The notes under the pieces are model-generated. The model had not been told where the DNA came from, searched no databases, and was given only the letters and a program-made list of their open reading frames with translations. The position numbers and the translations under genes were made by a program. A stretch of DNA of 63,120 bases from Bartonella sp. HY038 (GTDB lineage: Bacteria > Pseudomonadota > Alphaproteobacteria > Rhizobiales > Rhizobiaceae): the NCBI RefSeq assembly GCF_014117425.1, contig NZ_CP059725.1, positions 3,305,001-3,368,120 of the forward strand, given 5' to 3'. Position 1 is the first letter of the stretch. Each line of letters starts with the position of its first letter. This document shows, piece after piece, positions 37,729-47,191 of the stretch.

Positions 37729-37749
37729 GTTATCAGACAACATGATAAC
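37729..37749. promoter_or_regulatory. Inverted-repeat operator between lhgO and the MHS gene
   Basis: GTTATCA (37729-37735) and TGATAAC (37743-37749) form a perfect 7-7-7 inverted repeat in the 350-bp divergent region. It sits about 125 bp before the lhgO start and 205 bp before the MHS start. The nearby GntR/FCD regulator is the likely binder; this is inferred from position. Confidence 0.5.
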
Positions 37750-37955
37750 TAGTCAAATAATTCTTTGCATCAGCGTTGAGAATGATTTCAATAAAATTAT
37801 TGTAATATACTGTTTTTACATGGCTATTTTTTCTCATTGAGGGTGAGTTAAACAATATGCAATGTGCTGATGCAATATTGGTTTAAATTTTTTGTAGGTT
37901 TTACGACAAATTTTTAAACAAAGCACATAGTGGAGTGTTAGGAGGAGGAAGTAAT

Positions 37956-39269
37956 ATGGGTGCAATAAATCAGCCCGAAACAGCGCATGAAGAGCGCAAA
38001 CGTATTCGCAAAGTTGCAGTTGCAACTATTGTTGGCTCAATGTTGGAATGGTATGATTTTTATCTTTATGCGACCATGGCATCAATTGTTTTTGGCCGTA
38101 TCTTTTTTGATAATACTGATTCCAAAACAGCAACATTGAAAGCCTTTGCCACTTTTGCCATTGGTTTTATAGCCCGCCCATTTGGTGGCATTTTCTTTGG
38201 TTATCTTGGTGATCGTTATGGACGTAAAAAAATGCTCATGGTGACTTTTTGTCTTATGGGTGTTTGTACGGCATTAATTGGTGTTATCCCCGGTTATGAA
38301 GTTATTGGTATTTGGGGCGCGGTTTTTCTTGTTATTATACGTATCTTCCAAGGTTTGGGCGCAGGTGCAGAACTTGCCGCTGCCGCTGTCACATCTTATG
38401 AACATGCAAATAGCAAAAGGCGCGGTCGTCAAGGGGCTTGGCCGGCCTTGGGATTAAATCTTGGCTTGTTACTATCTTCAGCGACTGTTTATCTGTTGAC
38501 GATCAATGGTGATGAATTCTTATTGTCTGGTGGTTGGCGTATTCCATTTCTTTTGTCGATTGCTTTAGTGTTTGTTGGTTTGTGGGTGCGCAAAAGCTTG
38601 CCTGAAACACCTGATTTCGTGAAGCTAGAGCAAACCAAAAAGGAAAATAAAACGGCAATCCTAGATGTTTTCAAGTATAATCTTAAAGGTTTGCTCGTGG
38701 TGTTCGCCATTGCTATCGGTTACAATGCTTTGAGTTATATTTTCAAAACATTTTCCCTTGCTTATTTAACCCAATTTCAAAATGTTAGTGCGTCTGTCAC
38801 CTCGTTATCGGTAACGATTGCCAGTTTTGTCGCAATCTTTGCAGTACCGGCACTTGGTTGGTTATGTGACCGTTGGAGCTCTAAAAAAGTGCTTATAATG
38901 GGTGGTGTGCTTTCTATATTCTTCGCCTATCCATTTATGGCTCTTTTGCAAACGGGGCAAGCGCATTTAATTTATCTCGCTCTTGCTATTGCAACTGGTG
39001 TTTTAGCGCCAATGATGTTTGCACCGCAAGGATCATTTTTAAGTCGGCAATTTCCTGTAAATACCAGATCAACAGGCTTTGGCATGGGGCGTGAAATTGG
39101 AACGGCGATTGCTGGTGGTTTAGCACCCTTATTAGCATTGGGGTTGGTTACGGCTTCGCCCACTAATTCGGTAACAGGGGTTATAGTAATATTGGTAATC
39201 TCTGCAATTATCCTTGTTGTTGCTGCCTTGTTTGACCAAGGTGGGCGCTATTCAGGCGATAAGAACTAA
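37956..39269 (+). CDS. MHS-family metabolite/H+ symporter
   Basis: A 437-residue MFS transporter with 12 helices, starting at ATG 37956 behind GGAGGAGGAA. GSMLEWYDFYLYATMASIVF (residues 26-45) is the metabolite:H+ symporter (ShiA/KgtP) signature in helix 1. ARPFGGIFFGYLGDRYGRKK is the loop 2-3 motif. Relatives carry shikimate, 2-oxoglutarate, citrate or other organic acids. Being divergent from lhgO suggests uptake of a C5 hydroxy/keto acid; a role in quinate/shikimate uptake for the catabolic cluster further on is an alternative. Confidence 0.88.
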   Translation: MGAINQPETAHEERKRIRKVAVATIVGSMLEWYDFYLYATMASIVFGRIFFDNTDSKTATLKAFATFAIGFIARPFGGIFFGYLGDRYGRKKMLMVTFCLMGVCTALIGVIPGYEVIGIWGAVFLVIIRIFQGLGAGAELAAAAVTSYEHANSKRRGRQGAWPALGLNLGLLLSSATVYLLTINGDEFLLSGGWRIPFLLSIALVFVGLWVRKSLPETPDFVKLEQTKKENKTAILDVFKYNLKGLLVVFAIAIGYNALSYIFKTFSLAYLTQFQNVSASVTSLSVTIASFVAIFAVPALGWLCDRWSSKKVLIMGGVLSIFFAYPFMALLQTGQAHLIYLALAIATGVLAPMMFAPQGSFLSRQFPVNTRSTGFGMGREIGTAIAGGLAPLLALGLVTASPTNSVTGVIVILVISAIILVVAALFDQGGRYSGDKN

Positions 39270-39968
39270 AGCATTTGTTTATTATGCACCTTCAGCAAAA
39301 GTTGTATCGACTTTTGTGTTCGAAGAATGCGAAATAATAGGAAATTTAGAGTACGGCTAAGCTTTACCAATAAATAGATGTGCTCTAAAAACGCTAATTT
39401 ACATAAAATATTTATATTGAAGCTTAGCCCTATTTACTTACGGCTAAGCTTTGTTGTTATTTTATCATTTAAATATATAAATCTTTATTGTTGATTTTTG
39501 CAAATAATTATGTTAGCCGTTTGCCATCAAAGGAACGGGATAATGTAATAGATATTTTTTTGCCACATAATTAATAATAAAGAAAAGAAATCAGCTTTGA
39601 TTTCTCAATGAATTATTGTTGGCACATTTCTCACAAAATATGAATATTGGTTGTCAAAGAATGTGATCTTTGTCAGGAACCTTTTTGCTTGAGTTTTATG
39701 CAAACATGCATGAGACAATGGTAAATTGTGTTTTTGGTAAAAATCAGTTTATTGAAGACAGATTAACTTCCCTTAAATATTGGGGCGATTAGGCACTTGC
39801 CATCATGCTTGGCAAGGATTGGTTTATTGCGTCTTTATGCGCGTAACTGATGGTGCTTTTGCTTGTCTTTATAATAGTTTTCTTTGCGCAACTCTTAGAG
39901 CATTTTTAACTAAGGCCGTTTTCACGCTTTTAGCTAGCAATACTCTGTGTTTAAAAGAGTTATCTATT
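39270..39968. other. Spacer with three copies of GGCTAAGCTT
   Basis: About 700 bp. GGCTAAGCTT occurs at 39355, inverted at 39420, and again at 39442. The last two form a 10-bp hairpin (39420-39451) followed by a T-rich tail, a possible late terminator for the MHS gene. CTTGCCA/TGGCAAG (39796-39802 and 39810-39816) is another perfect inverted repeat and may be an operator for the RNA-repair operon. An open frame from 39780 joins the RNA ligase gene, but its sequence does not look coding. Confidence 0.5.
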
Positions 39969-40790
39969 ATGTCTCATTTATTCAATTCCATCCGCAAATA
40001 TCCCTCGACACCGCATCTTGATGGATCAGGCTTGCAAAAAGGCGATAAACAAGCGGATATTATACCATTTTCAGCGCTTTTGGGGCGCAATGTGATTTAT
40101 GAAGAAAAACTGGATGGTGCTAATACCGGCTTTGGTTTTCATGATGATGCAACGCTTTTTGGTCAAAGCCGTGGGCATTATCTGGATTTAGCAAAGCGCG
40201 GTGGCCGTGAACGACACTTCAACCGCTTCAAGGATTTATTGCTTGCAATAGAAGACGCGCTTTTTGATCGTTTGGCTGGCCGTTATATTGTCTATGGTGA
40301 GTGGCTTTTTGCAGCTCATACTTTGTATTATGACCGTTTGCCGCATTATTTTCATGAATTTGATGTGTTTGATACGCAAAACCAAGTCTTTCTTGATACG
40401 CCCTCGCGCCATCAATTATTACAGGATTTGCCATTTTGCCATGTGCCGGTTTTATATCAAGGGCCAGCTCTAAGTCTTGACCATCTTAAAAGCTTTATCC
40501 AGCCATCGCTTTATCGCAGTTTAAATTGGCAAGACCATTTGGTTGCAACTCTAAAACGCGAGGGGCTTGATGAGGCACGCAATATGTCGCGTTTTGAAGC
40601 CAGTGAGTTGTCGGAAGGTATTTACGGCAAGGTGGAAGAAAATGGCATTGTCACCATGCGCTTTAAGTTTGTGCGGCCAAATTTTGTGCAAACGATCATT
40701 GACAATAATAGCCATTGGCATTCGCGACCGATTGTACCAAACGGCCTCATTAAGAATGATGCACTTTATCAAATGAAAGGAGATGAGTGA
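39969..40790 (+). CDS. ATP-dependent RNA ligase
   Basis: A 273-residue nucleotidyltransferase starting at ATG 39969. All five ligase motifs can be read: motif I EEKLDGANTG with the AMP-accepting Lys47, SRG near residue 68 (motif Ia), YGEWLFAAHTLYYDRLP followed by FHEFDVFD (motifs III/IIIa), SEGIYGKVEENG (motif IV) and MRFKFVRPNF (motif V). The compact size and these motifs fit the Rnl2-like RNA ligases that seal 3'-OH/5'-phosphate ends. Its stop overlaps the start of an end-healing enzyme (TGATG), so the two form a repair cassette. Preference for RNA over nicked duplex or tRNA substrates is inferred. Confidence 0.85.
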   Translation: MSHLFNSIRKYPSTPHLDGSGLQKGDKQADIIPFSALLGRNVIYEEKLDGANTGFGFHDDATLFGQSRGHYLDLAKRGGRERHFNRFKDLLLAIEDALFDRLAGRYIVYGEWLFAAHTLYYDRLPHYFHEFDVFDTQNQVFLDTPSRHQLLQDLPFCHVPVLYQGPALSLDHLKSFIQPSLYRSLNWQDHLVATLKREGLDEARNMSRFEASELSEGIYGKVEENGIVTMRFKFVRPNFVQTIIDNNSHWHSRPIVPNGLIKNDALYQMKGDE

Positions 40791-41911
40791 TGAAATCTTG
40801 GCTTAAAAGCATTTTTGATGGTGATATCCAATTAGCAAAAGACATATTTCCCTTTGCTGATCTTCTTGCTAACTGCCCTCATGATCCAGTCTATCATGGT
40901 GAAGGCGATGTTTGGATTCATACGCAAATGGTGGTTGATTGTATGATCAATCACCAAGGTTTTCAAAAGAGTGACAAAGAGCAACAAATTATTTTGCTGC
41001 TTGCTGCCTTTTTGCATGACCTTGCCAAACCGCGCACAACGGTTGAATTGTGGGATCCGATTGAAAAACGTATTCGCATCAGCCAGCCGGGGCATGCACT
41101 TAAAGGCGCTCATCGGGTACTTGATCTTTTATGGCATAATGGCGTTGCTTGGCCAATTATTGAAAAGGTCTATTGGCTGATTGCTTGGCATCAAAAGCCG
41201 TTCCATATTTGGAAAAGCGATAGGATGAAGCGTCAAGCAATTGAGTTTTCATGGATTTATGATTGGCGGCCGCTACTTATTTTAGCAGAGGCTGATAATC
41301 TTGGTCGCATTTCGCCACAGGTCGAACAAACCGCATTTGAGCTTGAACTTTTGCGGCAATTTTTGAATGAAGAATCTATGCTTCATGCGCCATATCCTTT
41401 TGCTAATGATGAAAGTCGGATTTCATATTTTGAAAAGCCTGACCGCTATGAGGGCTATCAAGAATATCAAAAGCCAACGGCAACTACTCATATATTAAGT
41501 GGTTTGCCGGGGGCGGGCAAAGACACCTATATTGGCAAGCATTTGCAAGAATTGCCAGTCCTATCGCTTGATGCTATCAGGGAAGAAATGGGAATTCTTC
41601 CAACCAAAAATCAAGGGAGAGTGGTGCAAGCAGCGCTTGAGCAAGCAAGGGAATATTTGCGGCGTGAACAAAGCTTTGTTTGGAATGCTGTTCATATTAG
41701 CGAGCTTAATCGCGGCCGCGCCATCAAGCTTTGCCGCGACTATGGTTTCCGTGTTGAAATTCATGGGCTTGTGACCAATAGTGTTCAGCTTTATAGCCAA
41801 AACAAAAAGCGTGAAGCTAGGGTGCCAGAAAACATCATTGCTGGTCTTGCTGCCAAATGGGAGCCGGCAACATTGCTTGAGGCGCATCACGTCCATTGGA
41901 TCATTCAGTGA
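40790..41911 (+). CDS. HD phosphoesterase-polynucleotide kinase fusion (HD-Pnk)
   Basis: A 373-residue two-domain enzyme starting at ATG 40790, behind GGAG and one base overlapping the ligase stop. Residues 1-200 are an HD phosphohydrolase: His44 (WIHTQMVVD), His76-Asp77 (FLHDLAKP), and Asp in LAEADNLGR as metal ligands. Residues 232-373 are a P-loop kinase: GLPGAGKDT at 238-246, then SLDAIRE with Asp261 and Arg264 matching the D-x-x-R pair of T4 polynucleotide kinase. The domain order equals that of Runella slithyformis HD-Pnk, which removes 2',3'-cyclic or 3'-phosphates and phosphorylates 5'-OH ends. It would prepare broken ends for the ligase encoded just upstream. Confidence 0.85.
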   Translation: MKSWLKSIFDGDIQLAKDIFPFADLLANCPHDPVYHGEGDVWIHTQMVVDCMINHQGFQKSDKEQQIILLLAAFLHDLAKPRTTVELWDPIEKRIRISQPGHALKGAHRVLDLLWHNGVAWPIIEKVYWLIAWHQKPFHIWKSDRMKRQAIEFSWIYDWRPLLILAEADNLGRISPQVEQTAFELELLRQFLNEESMLHAPYPFANDESRISYFEKPDRYEGYQEYQKPTATTHILSGLPGAGKDTYIGKHLQELPVLSLDAIREEMGILPTKNQGRVVQAALEQAREYLRREQSFVWNAVHISELNRGRAIKLCRDYGFRVEIHGLVTNSVQLYSQNKKREARVPENIIAGLAAKWEPATLLEAHHVHWIIQ

Positions 41912-41919
41912 TTGACCAT

Positions 41920-41960
41920 AATAGCCGAGTGTTTTTAAAAAATGCTCGGCTATTTAATTG
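41920..41960 (+). terminator. Terminator after the RNA-repair operon
   Basis: AATAGCCGAG pairs perfectly with CTCGGCTATT around a 15-base AT-rich loop; a short T-rich tail follows. Confidence 0.6.
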
Positions 41961-42013
41961 AGTTTTGCAGCAAATATTATATGCTTGTTAAAAATTTTAT
42001 TATTGGGTGTCAA

Positions 42014-42589
42014 ATGAAGCACATTAAAGCAAGTGATTATAAAGTAATGCCATGGAAAAATGGCGGTGGTGAAACCCGTGAAGTGGCATTCGGCAATAGT
42101 GAAAAAAGTACCCAACAAGCTCCAGATTGGCGGGTGAGCATTGCTACCATTTCAAAGTCTGGTCCATTTTCCACCTTTTTTGATATTGATCGCACCATTG
42201 CTTTAATAAAAGGCGATGACGTTGTTCTAACCATTGATGATACGGATAAGGTTGTCCTTAATCAAAATGGCGATTGTTATTCATTTAAAGGTGAAGCCAA
42301 GGTTTATGCAGAGGTTAGCGGCGGCGCATCGACTGATCTTAATATTATGACCAATCGTCATTATTTCCAGCATCATATGCAGCGTTTAAGCCAGCCTTTA
42401 CCATCACTTAATGCGGCTCAAATTATCAAAATATTTCTTATAGCAACCGCTGCCACAGATTTAACCATTGGTGAAAAATTAGTAGCTTTAGGCGAGTTAG
42501 ATACGCTTATTTGGGATGGTGGCGATGTGCTTGATAATTTGCCACAAAATGCCAATGTCATTGCCATATTTGTTATGAACAAGGCCTAA
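42014..42589 (+). CDS. HutD/Ves family protein
   Basis: A 191-residue cupin-like protein starting at ATG 42014. The family signature MPWKNGGGETREVAF lies at residues 11-25, followed by DWRVSIATISKSGPFSTFFD with the conserved FS...F...R stretch (DIDRTIALIKGD). HutD is linked to histidine utilisation in Pseudomonas, where it may limit the pathway, but no hut genes are nearby here. It is a single gene, convergent with pcaQ, and its function in this context is unknown. Confidence 0.85.
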   Translation: MKHIKASDYKVMPWKNGGGETREVAFGNSEKSTQQAPDWRVSIATISKSGPFSTFFDIDRTIALIKGDDVVLTIDDTDKVVLNQNGDCYSFKGEAKVYAEVSGGASTDLNIMTNRHYFQHHMQRLSQPLPSLNAAQIIKIFLIATAATDLTIGEKLVALGELDTLIWDGGDVLDNLPQNANVIAIFVMNKA

Positions 42590-42605
42590 AATATAGGCTT
42601 AAAAT

Positions 42606-43529
42606 TTATCTGCCAAAACTTAATGCAACGCGCCTTACTTCATTCATAAAAAATTCAACGGCAGGGGATATCGCCCCTTCCGCTCTCAAGGTCATGCCAA
42701 CTGGCCCCAAGGTTGATGAGGTATCAATCGGCAAAGCGGCTAATGCACCGCTCGCAATATCTTCTAAAACAACGCCTTCCGATATCACCCAAACCGTATC
42801 ACTTGCCCGCACATATGAACGGCTAAAGGCAGTTGAAACTGTCTCGGTAATGATGTTAAGGCGCGGTAAATTGGCAATCAAAATTAATTTATCCACTGCA
42901 GGGCGAATAATTGATTGCTCGGATGGCATGATGAAATCATATTGGGCAATTTTAGCCATATCAAAAGTTTTAAGGGCTAAAAGTGGGTGATCGGGGCGCA
43001 CCGCAAAGCATATTTTTTCCGAATAAAGATGCTCGAAATGTAAACCCATCATTTCTGTTGGTTCCCCCATGCGGCCAAGGACAATATCTACCTTACCTTC
43101 GCGCAAGTCGCGGATAAGATAGCCATTAGAGCCAGTTACAATCACTGGCTTACCCCCAAGTTTCTTGGTGTTGTAGCGCAAAATTGCCCTTGGTAATAGC
43201 CGAGCTGATACGGTTGGCAAAGCCCCAATTTTTAAAGGAAGTGCATTGCGTTCTTTAGCTTCTTGTATTTCTTCAATACCTTGGTTTAATGCCAGCATCG
43301 AATTTTCAATATGGGTTAAAAATCGTTTGCCAATTGGGGTTAGCCGCAAAGTGCGGTGGCTACGGTCAAATAATTCGGCATTTAATATGGTTTCCAGCTC
43401 TTTAATGGTTTTAGATACGCCAGGCTGGGTAATGGCTAGCACATTAGCCGCGCCGCTAATACTTTTTTGCCGAGCAACTTCTTGAAATGTTTTTAAATGA
43501 CGGAGCCGAATAAGATCGCTGGGTAGCAT
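42606..43529 (-). CDS. pcaQ: LysR-type regulator of protocatechuate catabolism
   Basis: A 307-residue LysR regulator starting at ATG 43529 (MLPSDLIRLRHLKTFQEVAR). The helix-turn-helix is SISGAANVLAITQPGVSKTIKELE (about residues 22-45). The rest is a ligand-binding domain of the PcaQ subgroup, which senses beta-carboxy-cis,cis-muconate. It is divergent from pcaD, exactly as in Agrobacterium and Sinorhizobium, and the 100-bp gap carries a PcaQ-box-like palindrome. It should activate pcaDCHG. Confidence 0.93.
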   Translation of the reverse strand: MLPSDLIRLRHLKTFQEVARQKSISGAANVLAITQPGVSKTIKELETILNAELFDRSHRTLRLTPIGKRFLTHIENSMLALNQGIEEIQEAKERNALPLKIGALPTVSARLLPRAILRYNTKKLGGKPVIVTGSNGYLIRDLREGKVDIVLGRMGEPTEMMGLHFEHLYSEKICFAVRPDHPLLALKTFDMAKIAQYDFIMPSEQSIIRPAVDKLILIANLPRLNIITETVSTAFSRSYVRASDTVWVISEGVVLEDIASGALAALPIDTSSTLGPVGMTLRAEGAISPAVEFFMNEVRRVALSFGR

Positions 43530-43546
43530 TGTATCACCGTTATTGA

Positions 43547-43562
43547 ATAACCTATAAGTTAT
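43547..43562. promoter_or_regulatory. PcaQ-binding site (LysR palindrome)
   Basis: ATAACCTATAAGTTAT is an inverted repeat (ATAAC, six-base spacer, GTTAT) 18 bp before the pcaQ start and 72 bp before pcaD. It resembles the ATAACC-N4-GGTTAA box reported for rhizobial PcaQ. Confidence 0.75.
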
Positions 43563-43633
43563 ATTTCTTGTATAATTTATCATTTTACATAATCTGTCAA
43601 TTCATTTAGAACAATTATTAGGAGGACAGACCA

Positions 43634-44435
43634 ATGCAATTTACCATCGCCAATGATATAGTCATGCATTACCAAACTGCTGGTCGTCAAGACGGCCAGC
43701 GCCTTGTCTTTATCAATTCGTTGGGAACAGATTTTCGTATCTGGAATGATGTAATTGCTGGTCTTGAAAAAGATTATGCTTGTCTTTGCTATGATAAACG
43801 CGGGCATGGTCTGACAGATCTTGGTTTAGTTTTGCAAGATGACAGTTACTCGATTGATCTTTTAACTGATGATTTGCATGCTTTGTTGCAAAATATTGGT
43901 TGGGATAGCGATATAACGCTTATCGGCCTATCGGTCGGTGGTCTTATTGCTCAAAATTATGCCTATCGTTTTAAGGATAAGGTTAGCCGTTTGGTGCTTA
44001 TGGATACGGCGGCAAAAATTGGTACTGAGCAATCTTGGAATGAGCGGATCACTACCATAAAGGCGCATAGTATTGCAGCTATTGGCGAACAAATCATGGC
44101 GCGCTGGTTAACCGATGATTTTAAGAATAATCAGCAAGCTGCCTATCAAGCCTATCGCAATATGTTGGAGCGTACACCAAAAGTCGCCTATTGCGCGACC
44201 TGCGTGGCTTTGCGCGATAGCGATTTACGTGAGCAAACGGCTAAATTATCGCTTCCTGCTCTTGTTATTGCTGGTGCACAAGATGGTTCGACACCGCCAG
44301 AATTGGTGAAAGAAACCGCACGATTGATTAAGGGCGCGCGGTTTGAACTTATTGACGCATGTGGCCATTTACCGTGCATCGAACAGCCGCAAGCAACAAT
44401 AGAATTATTAAAAAGTTTTCTTTCGGAGGAAGTCC

Positions 44436-44443
<8 letters not shown>
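43634..44443 (+). CDS. pcaD: 3-oxoadipate enol-lactonase
   Basis: A 269-residue alpha/beta hydrolase that opens 3-oxoadipate enol-lactone to 3-oxoadipate. LIGLSVGGLIAQNYAYRF (about residue 97) contains the nucleophile elbow G-L-S-V-G with the catalytic Ser, ITLIGL before it the strand, DGSTPPELV the Asp, and DACGHLPCIEQP the His. A GGAGG site precedes the ATG. It is the first gene of pcaDCHG; the next gene starts eight bases before its stop. Confidence 0.95.
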
Positions 44444-45585
<1,142 letters not shown>

Positions 45586-45586
45586 A

Positions 45587-46213
45587 ATGGCACAAGAATT
45601 AAACTATTTAAAAGAAAGCCCTTCGCAAACGGTTGGCCCTTATATCCATATTGGTGCAACGCCTAATTATGTTGGTATTCATGGCGTTTATCCTGAAGAT
45701 TTAGGCAATAAAATGATTAATGCGCACACCAAAGGCGAGCGTATTATTATTGAGGGGCAAGTTTTTGACGGGGGCGGCGAGCTTATCAAAGATGCTTTAA
45801 TCGAGATCTGGCAAGCCGATGCGGATGGTCTTTATAATTCGGTTAATGAAACGCGTGGCGCAGCTGATAGCAATTTTACTGGTTGGGGACGTCAACCAGC
45901 GTCAAGCGACGCAGCTTTCTTCCAGTTTGAAACCATCCGCCCAGGTGCGACGCCCTATCCTGATGGGCGCAAACAAGCGCCGCATATTACCTTTTGGATT
46001 GGTGCGCGCGGTATTAATATGGCGCTCCATACCCGTGCGTATTTTTCTGATATGAGCGAGCAAAATGAGCAAGATCCGCTCTTAAACCGTATTGATGCCA
46101 AAAAACGCCGTGAAACATTAATTGCGCAAAAATCGATGCGTGATGGCGTGCCTGTTTTTACCTTTAATATTATTGTTCAAGGTGAAGGCGAAACTGTGTT
46201 TCTAGATATGTAA
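45587..46213 (+). CDS. pcaG: Protocatechuate 3,4-dioxygenase alpha subunit
   Basis: A 208-residue subunit starting at ATG 45587, one base after the pcaH stop. SPSQTVGPYIHIGATPNY is the characteristic alpha-chain N-terminus. Equivalent positions of the beta-chain iron ligands are replaced (APHITFWIGARG instead of the HIH pair), so it shapes the pocket without binding iron. It is the last gene of pcaDCHG here; in many rhizobia pcaB (3-carboxymuconate cycloisomerase) comes next, but a long hairpin and an aroE-like gene follow instead. Confidence 0.96.
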   Translation: MAQELNYLKESPSQTVGPYIHIGATPNYVGIHGVYPEDLGNKMINAHTKGERIIIEGQVFDGGGELIKDALIEIWQADADGLYNSVNETRGAADSNFTGWGRQPASSDAAFFQFETIRPGATPYPDGRKQAPHITFWIGARGINMALHTRAYFSDMSEQNEQDPLLNRIDAKKRRETLIAQKSMRDGVPVFTFNIIVQGEGETVFLDM

Positions 46214-46217
46214 AATC

Positions 46218-46284
46218 TTGCCCTTGCAAAGTATAAGTATTTGTAAATTTTAAGTTTTTCAAGACTTGAATTTTGTAAGGGCAA
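46218..46284 (+). terminator. Long hairpin after pcaG
   Basis: TTGCCCTTGCAAA pairs with TTTTGTAAGGGCAA, one bulged T apart, enclosing about 40 AT-rich bases that can fold further. Only an AAAAATAA tail follows on this strand, so it may be an mRNA-stabilising or attenuating structure rather than a strong terminator. Confidence 0.45.
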
Positions 46285-46354
46285 AAATAACGGGAGATGA
46301 GGCGCTTAAGCCTTTTGGGTAGATTTTTGCCCCTATCAAAATTGGGAGGTTTTG

Positions 46355-47155
46355 ATGACAAAATTAGATGGATCAACACGGCTTTATTTTGTGGTTGGTG
46401 ATCCAATAGCACAAGTACAAGCGCCAGTTGGCGTCACCGCAACTTTGCAAGATTTGGGGCTTAATGCGGTTTGCGTTCCAACCAATGTTGCAAGTCAAGA
46501 TATAGCAACATTTTTTAATTCCGCCAAAACGATTAAAAATCTTGATGGTATTTTAGTCACCATTCCTCATAAAATTTCAGGTTCGCAATTTTGCGACCAT
46601 TTAAGCGATAGGTCGAAATTTTTACATGCGGTTAATGTTGTGCGGAAAGATGGAAACGGTCTTTCAGGCGATATGGTTGATGGCCTTGGCTACATTGCTG
46701 CTTTAAATGCCAAGGGTTGTGAGTTTGTTGGTAAGCGCGTTTTATTATGCGGCTTGGGCGGTGCAGGCAGTGCTATTGCTCATGCCCTTGTTACCAATGG
46801 CGTTGGCGAACTTGCAATTTTTGACATGGATGAAAACCGTCAAAATGATAATATCGCACGTTTAAATGCTTTGGGGCTTTGCCGTGTTGTTAAAGGTAGC
46901 CGCGATGTGAGTGGTTTTGATGGCGCCATTAATGCAAGCCCAGCCGGCATGCGTGAGGATGATCCGCTACCCTTTGATGTAACAACCCTTAGCGCTCATA
47001 CTTGGGCTGGCGATGTGATTGCAAAACCAGTTGAAACAGCTTGGATTATTGAGGCTAAAAAGCGCGGTTCAACAACTGTGCTTGGTGTTGATATGTTTGC
47101 CAAAGTGCGTGATCTTGTTGTCAATTTCCTATTGTCAAAAGATAAAAACGCGTAA
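46355..47155 (+). CDS. Shikimate dehydrogenase-family protein (AroE-like)
   Basis: A 266-residue NAD(P)-dependent dehydrogenase starting at ATG 46355 behind GGGAGG. The catalytic lysine is in VTIPHKISG and the nucleotide site is GLGGAGSAIAHAL. The substrate loop normally reading HSxSP is QVQAP here (GDPIAQVQAP), so the two serines that hold the shikimate carboxylate are missing. That places it among AroE-like paralogues with a changed or unknown substrate rather than biosynthetic AroE. Position behind pcaG and before a TIM-barrel isomerase suggests catabolism of a quinate/shikimate-like acid. Confidence 0.82.
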   Translation: MTKLDGSTRLYFVVGDPIAQVQAPVGVTATLQDLGLNAVCVPTNVASQDIATFFNSAKTIKNLDGILVTIPHKISGSQFCDHLSDRSKFLHAVNVVRKDGNGLSGDMVDGLGYIAALNAKGCEFVGKRVLLCGLGGAGSAIAHALVTNGVGELAIFDMDENRQNDNIARLNALGLCRVVKGSRDVSGFDGAINASPAGMREDDPLPFDVTTLSAHTWAGDVIAKPVETAWIIEAKKRGSTTVLGVDMFAKVRDLVVNFLLSKDKNA

Positions 47156-47191
47156 ATTGAAAATGCATTGCTCATTTAAGGATGCAATAAA

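Noticed and set aside
39617..39633. TTGGCACATTTCTCACA as a sigma-54 promoter for the RNA-repair operon (RtcR-style)
   Set aside because: The -24 part fits, but the GC at -12 is missing and no RtcR-like regulator is next to the operon.
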